From Aspidiotus rigidus (taxonomy: Eukaryota; Arthropoda; Insecta; Hemiptera; Diaspididae): a stretch of 64,000 nucleotides of DNA. Below are positions 61,417 through 64,000 of this stretch, piece after piece (position 1 is the stretch's first letter; the number at the start of each line of letters is the position of its first letter). The DNA lies in contig JAVHKY010000082.1 in NCBI GenBank assembly GCA_035079385.1, forward strand, positions 949,095 through 1,013,094. The letters run 5' to 3'. The position numbers were made by a program, and so were the translations under genes. The notes below the pieces were generated by a model. It worked only from the letters and a program-made list of their open reading frames with translations. It did no database searches and was not told where the DNA came from.

Positions 61417-64000
61417 GAAATTGTGATTTGTGGTGAAGTTTTTCAGCCGAAAGGATATGAAATTCGTAATCTGCGTTAAATTTCGGTTAGGAGAGGACTA
61501 TTGGGTACAATTTTTAGTCGCCGGAGATTTTTTTCTGGTGAAAATTCAGTTTTCACAGAGGGCAATAATTTCGAATTTCCGAAATTGTGATTTGTGGTCA
61601 AGTTTTTCAGCCGAAAGGATATGAAATTCGTAATCTGCTTTAGATTTCGGTTAGGATAGGACTATTGGGTACAATTTTTAGTAGCCGGAGATTTTTTTCT
61701 GGTGAAAATTCAGTTTTCACAGAGGGCAATACTTTCGAATTTTCGAAATTGTGATTTGTGGTCAAGTTTTTCAGCCAAAAGGATATGGAATTCGTAATCT
61801 GCGTTAAATTTCGGTTAGGATAGGACTATTGGGTACAATTTTTAGTAGCCGGAGATTTTTTTCTGGTGAAAATTCAGTTTTCACAGAGGGCAATAATTTC
61901 GAATTTCCGAAATTGTGATTTGTGGTCAAGTTTTTCAGCCGAAAAGATATGAAATTCGTAATCTGCGTTAAATTTCGGTTAGGATAGGACTATTGGGTAC
62001 AATTTTTAGTCGCCGGAGATTTTTTTCTGGTGAAAATTCAGTTTTCACAGAGGGCAATAATTTCGAATTTCCGAAATTGTGATTTGTGGTCAAGTTTTTC
62101 AGCCGAAAGGATATGAAATTCGTAATCTGCGTTAAATTTCGGTTAGGATAGGACTATTGGGTACAATTTTTAGTAGCCGGAGATTTTTTTTCTGGTGAAA
62201 ATTCAGTTTTCACAGAGGGCAATAATTTCGAATTTTCGAAATTGTGATTTGTGGTCAAGTTTTTCAGCCGAAAGGATATGAAATTCGTAATCTGCGTTAA
62301 ATTTCGGTTAGGAGAGGACTATTGGGTACAATTTTTAGTCGCCGGAGATTTTTTTTCTGGTGAAAATTCAGTTTTCACAGAGGGCAATAATTTCGAATTT
62401 TCGAAATTGTGATTTGTGGTCAAGTTTTTCAGCCAAAAGGATATGGAATTCGTAATCTGCGTTAAATTTCGGTTAGGATAGGACTATTGGGTACAATTTT
62501 TAGTCGCCGGAGATTTTTTTCTGGTGAAAATTCAGTTTTCACAGAGGGCAATAATTTCGAATTTCCGAAATTGTGATTTGTGGTCAAGTTTTTCAGCCGA
62601 AAGGATATGAAATTCGTAATCTGCGTTAAATTTCGGTTAGGATAGGACTATTGGGTACAATTTTGAGTCGCCGGAGAATTTTTTCTGGTGAAAATTCAGT
62701 TTTCACAGAGGGCAATAATTTCGAATTTTCGAAATTGTGATTTGTGGTCAAGTTTTTCAGCCGAAAGGATATGGAATTCGTAATCTGCGTTAAATTTCGG
62801 TTACGATAGGACTATTGGGTACAATTTTTAGTCGCCGGAGATTTTTTTCTGGTGAAAATTCAGTTTTCACAGAGGGCAATAATTTCGAATTTCCGAAATT
62901 GTGATTTGTGGTCAAGTTTTTCAGCCGAAAGGATATGAAATTCGTAATCTGCGTTAAATTTCGGTTAGGATAGGACTATTGGGTACAATTTTGAGTCGCC
63001 GGAGAATTTTTTCTGGTGAAAATTCAGTTTTCACAGAGGGCAATAATTTCGAATTTTCGAAATTGTGATTTGTGGTCAAGTTTTTCAGCCGAAAGGATAT
63101 GGAATTCGTAATCTGCGTTAAATTTCGGTTACGATAGGACTATTGGGTACAATTTTTAGTCGCCGGAGATTTTTTTCTGGTGAAAATTCAGTTTTCACAG
63201 AGGGCAATAATTTCGAATTTCCGAAATTGTGATTTGTGGTCAAGTTTTTCAGCCGAAAGGATATGGAATTCGTAATCTGCGTTAAATTTCGGTTAGGATA
63301 GGACTATTGGGTTCCATTTTTAGTCGCCGGAGATTTTTTTCTGGTGAAAATTCAGTTTTCACAGAGGGCAATAATTTCGAATTTCCGAAATTGTGATTTG
63401 TGGTCAAGTTTTTCAGCCGAAAGGATATGAAATTCGTAATCTGCGTTAAATTTCGGTTAGGATAGGACTATTGGGTTCCATTTTTTGTCGCCGGAGATTT
63501 TTTTCTGGTGAAAATTCAGTTTTCACAGAGGGCAATAATTTCGAATTTTCGAAATTGTGATTTGTGTTGAAGTTTTTCAGCCGAAAGGATATGAAATTCG
63601 TAATCTGCGTTAAATTTCGGTTAGGAGAGGACTATTGGGTACAATTTTTAGTCGCCGGAGATTTTTTTCTGGTGAAAATTCAGTTTTCACAGAGGGCAAT
63701 AATTTCGAATTTTCGAAATTGTGATTTGTGGTCAAGTTTTTCAGCCAAGAGGATATGGAATTCGTAATCTGCGTTAAATTTCGGTTAGGATAGGACTATT
63801 GGGTACAATTTTTAGTCGCCGGAGATTTTTTTCTGGTGAAAATTCAGTTTTCACAGAGGGCAATAATTTCGAATTTCCGAAATTGTGATTTGTGGTCAAG
63901 TTTTTCAGCCGAAAGGATATGAAATTCGTAATCTGCGTTAAATTTCGGTTAGGATAGGACTATTGGGTACAATTTTGAGTCGCCGGAGAATTTTTTCTGG

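Larger units (their letters stand above)
30296..64000. repeat. Satellite array 2: C1 (165 bp) and C2 (164 bp) monomers
   Basis: About 205 tandem monomers in one orientation, continuing past the window end. Using GGGTA as a landmark, block lengths fit whole monomers: 30364-31024 (4 x 165), 31024-32502 (9 x 164 + 2), 32502-45244 (69 x 165 + 8 x 155 + 117), 45244-51968 (41 x 164), 51968-53291 (8 x 165 + 3), 53291-54275 (6 x 164), 54275-55763 (9 x 165 + 3), 55763-63965 (50 x 164 + 2). The monomers are homologous to family A of array 1. Short ORFs recur in C2 only because each frame closes within one or two monomers. Confidence 0.97.
55763..64000. repeat. C block 8: at least 50 C2 monomers, open at window end
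   Basis: 50 x 164 bp plus two single-T insertions near 62185 and 62352. Many monomers carry shared variants (AGTAGCCGG, GGAGAGGAC, TTTCCGAAATTG, GCCAAAAGGATATGG) in recurring combinations, showing overlapping duplications at 164-bp multiples (328, 820 and 3116 bp). Confidence 0.95.

Noticed and set aside
45827..63767. Repeated 64-78 codon plus-strand ORFs in C2 monomers
   Set aside because: Identical copies follow the 2460- and 3116-bp DNA duplications. The protein is just two C2 monomers read through in one frame, with a stop soon after. No start context or domain.
30364..64000. CRISPR array
   Set aside because: Repeats are contiguous 164-165 bp units without unique spacers, in a eukaryotic context.
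30364..64000. Telomeric TTAGG repeats, because every monomer contains GGTTAGGATAGG
   Set aside because: TTAGG occurs once per 165-bp monomer and not in tandem.
30364..64000. CENP-B box in TTTCGGTTAGGATAGG
   Set aside because: Only the first TTCG matches the TTCGNNNNANNCGGG core; the A and CGGG positions do not.

Overview
This window is almost entirely satellite DNA from a eukaryotic genome. There is no bacterial-style gene organisation, no rRNA, no convincing tRNA, and no open reading frame that behaves like a real gene. AT-richness, a tandem monomer of about 165 bp with nested higher-order structure, a DNA transposon with long terminal inverted repeats, and a small MITE-like element carrying AGGCGCGGATCCA termini all suggest an animal, perhaps an arthropod. 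The sequence alone does not fix the taxon.

Layout. (1) 1-12291 and 15690-26879: a higher-order repeat (HOR) array. Its unit of about 1.64-1.75 kb contains seven copies of an approximately 164-bp monomer (family A, one copy always truncated to 91 bp) followed by six or seven copies of an unrelated approximately 104-bp monomer (family B). About fourteen HOR units are present, with super-periods of 8430 bp (left part) and 3486 bp (right part). (2) 12292-15689: a 3398-bp DNA transposon inserted in one HOR, with about 60-bp terminal inverted repeats and a 7-bp target duplication (GCAGAAT). It contains its own inverted repeat and a diverged direct repeat and has no transposase-length ORF. (3) 26880-30295: a spacer with no recognisable gene. 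It holds a 192-bp MITE with a 6-bp target duplication, a G-quadruplex-type tract, a pyrimidine microsatellite and some degenerate repeats. (4) 30296-64000: a second satellite array that runs off the window end, about 205 monomers of two sub-families. C1 is 165 bp and C2 is 164 bp; both are homologous to family A. They alternate in eight blocks (C1, C2, C1, C2, C1, C2, C1, C2). Monomer counts fit the block lengths exactly once a handful of indels are allowed. Within this array there are tandem duplications at offsets of 495, 980, 4910, 2460, 2472 and 3116 bp.

How it fits together. Families A, C1 and C2 share one ancestral monomer: the same order of conserved boxes recurs in all three. The spacer interrupts the satellite almost in monomer phase, and the right-hand edge of array 1 already carries C1-type sequence, so arrays 1 and 2 probably derive from one domain. 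Edge monomers are the most diverged and interior ones the most alike, as expected from unequal exchange or conversion. A centromeric or pericentromeric location is plausible, because of the near-nucleosomal monomer, HORs and dyad symmetry in every C monomer, but this is inference and cannot be proven from sequence.

No protein-coding gene is annotated. All recurrent 61-103 codon ORFs in the arrays are passive by-products of the repeats.
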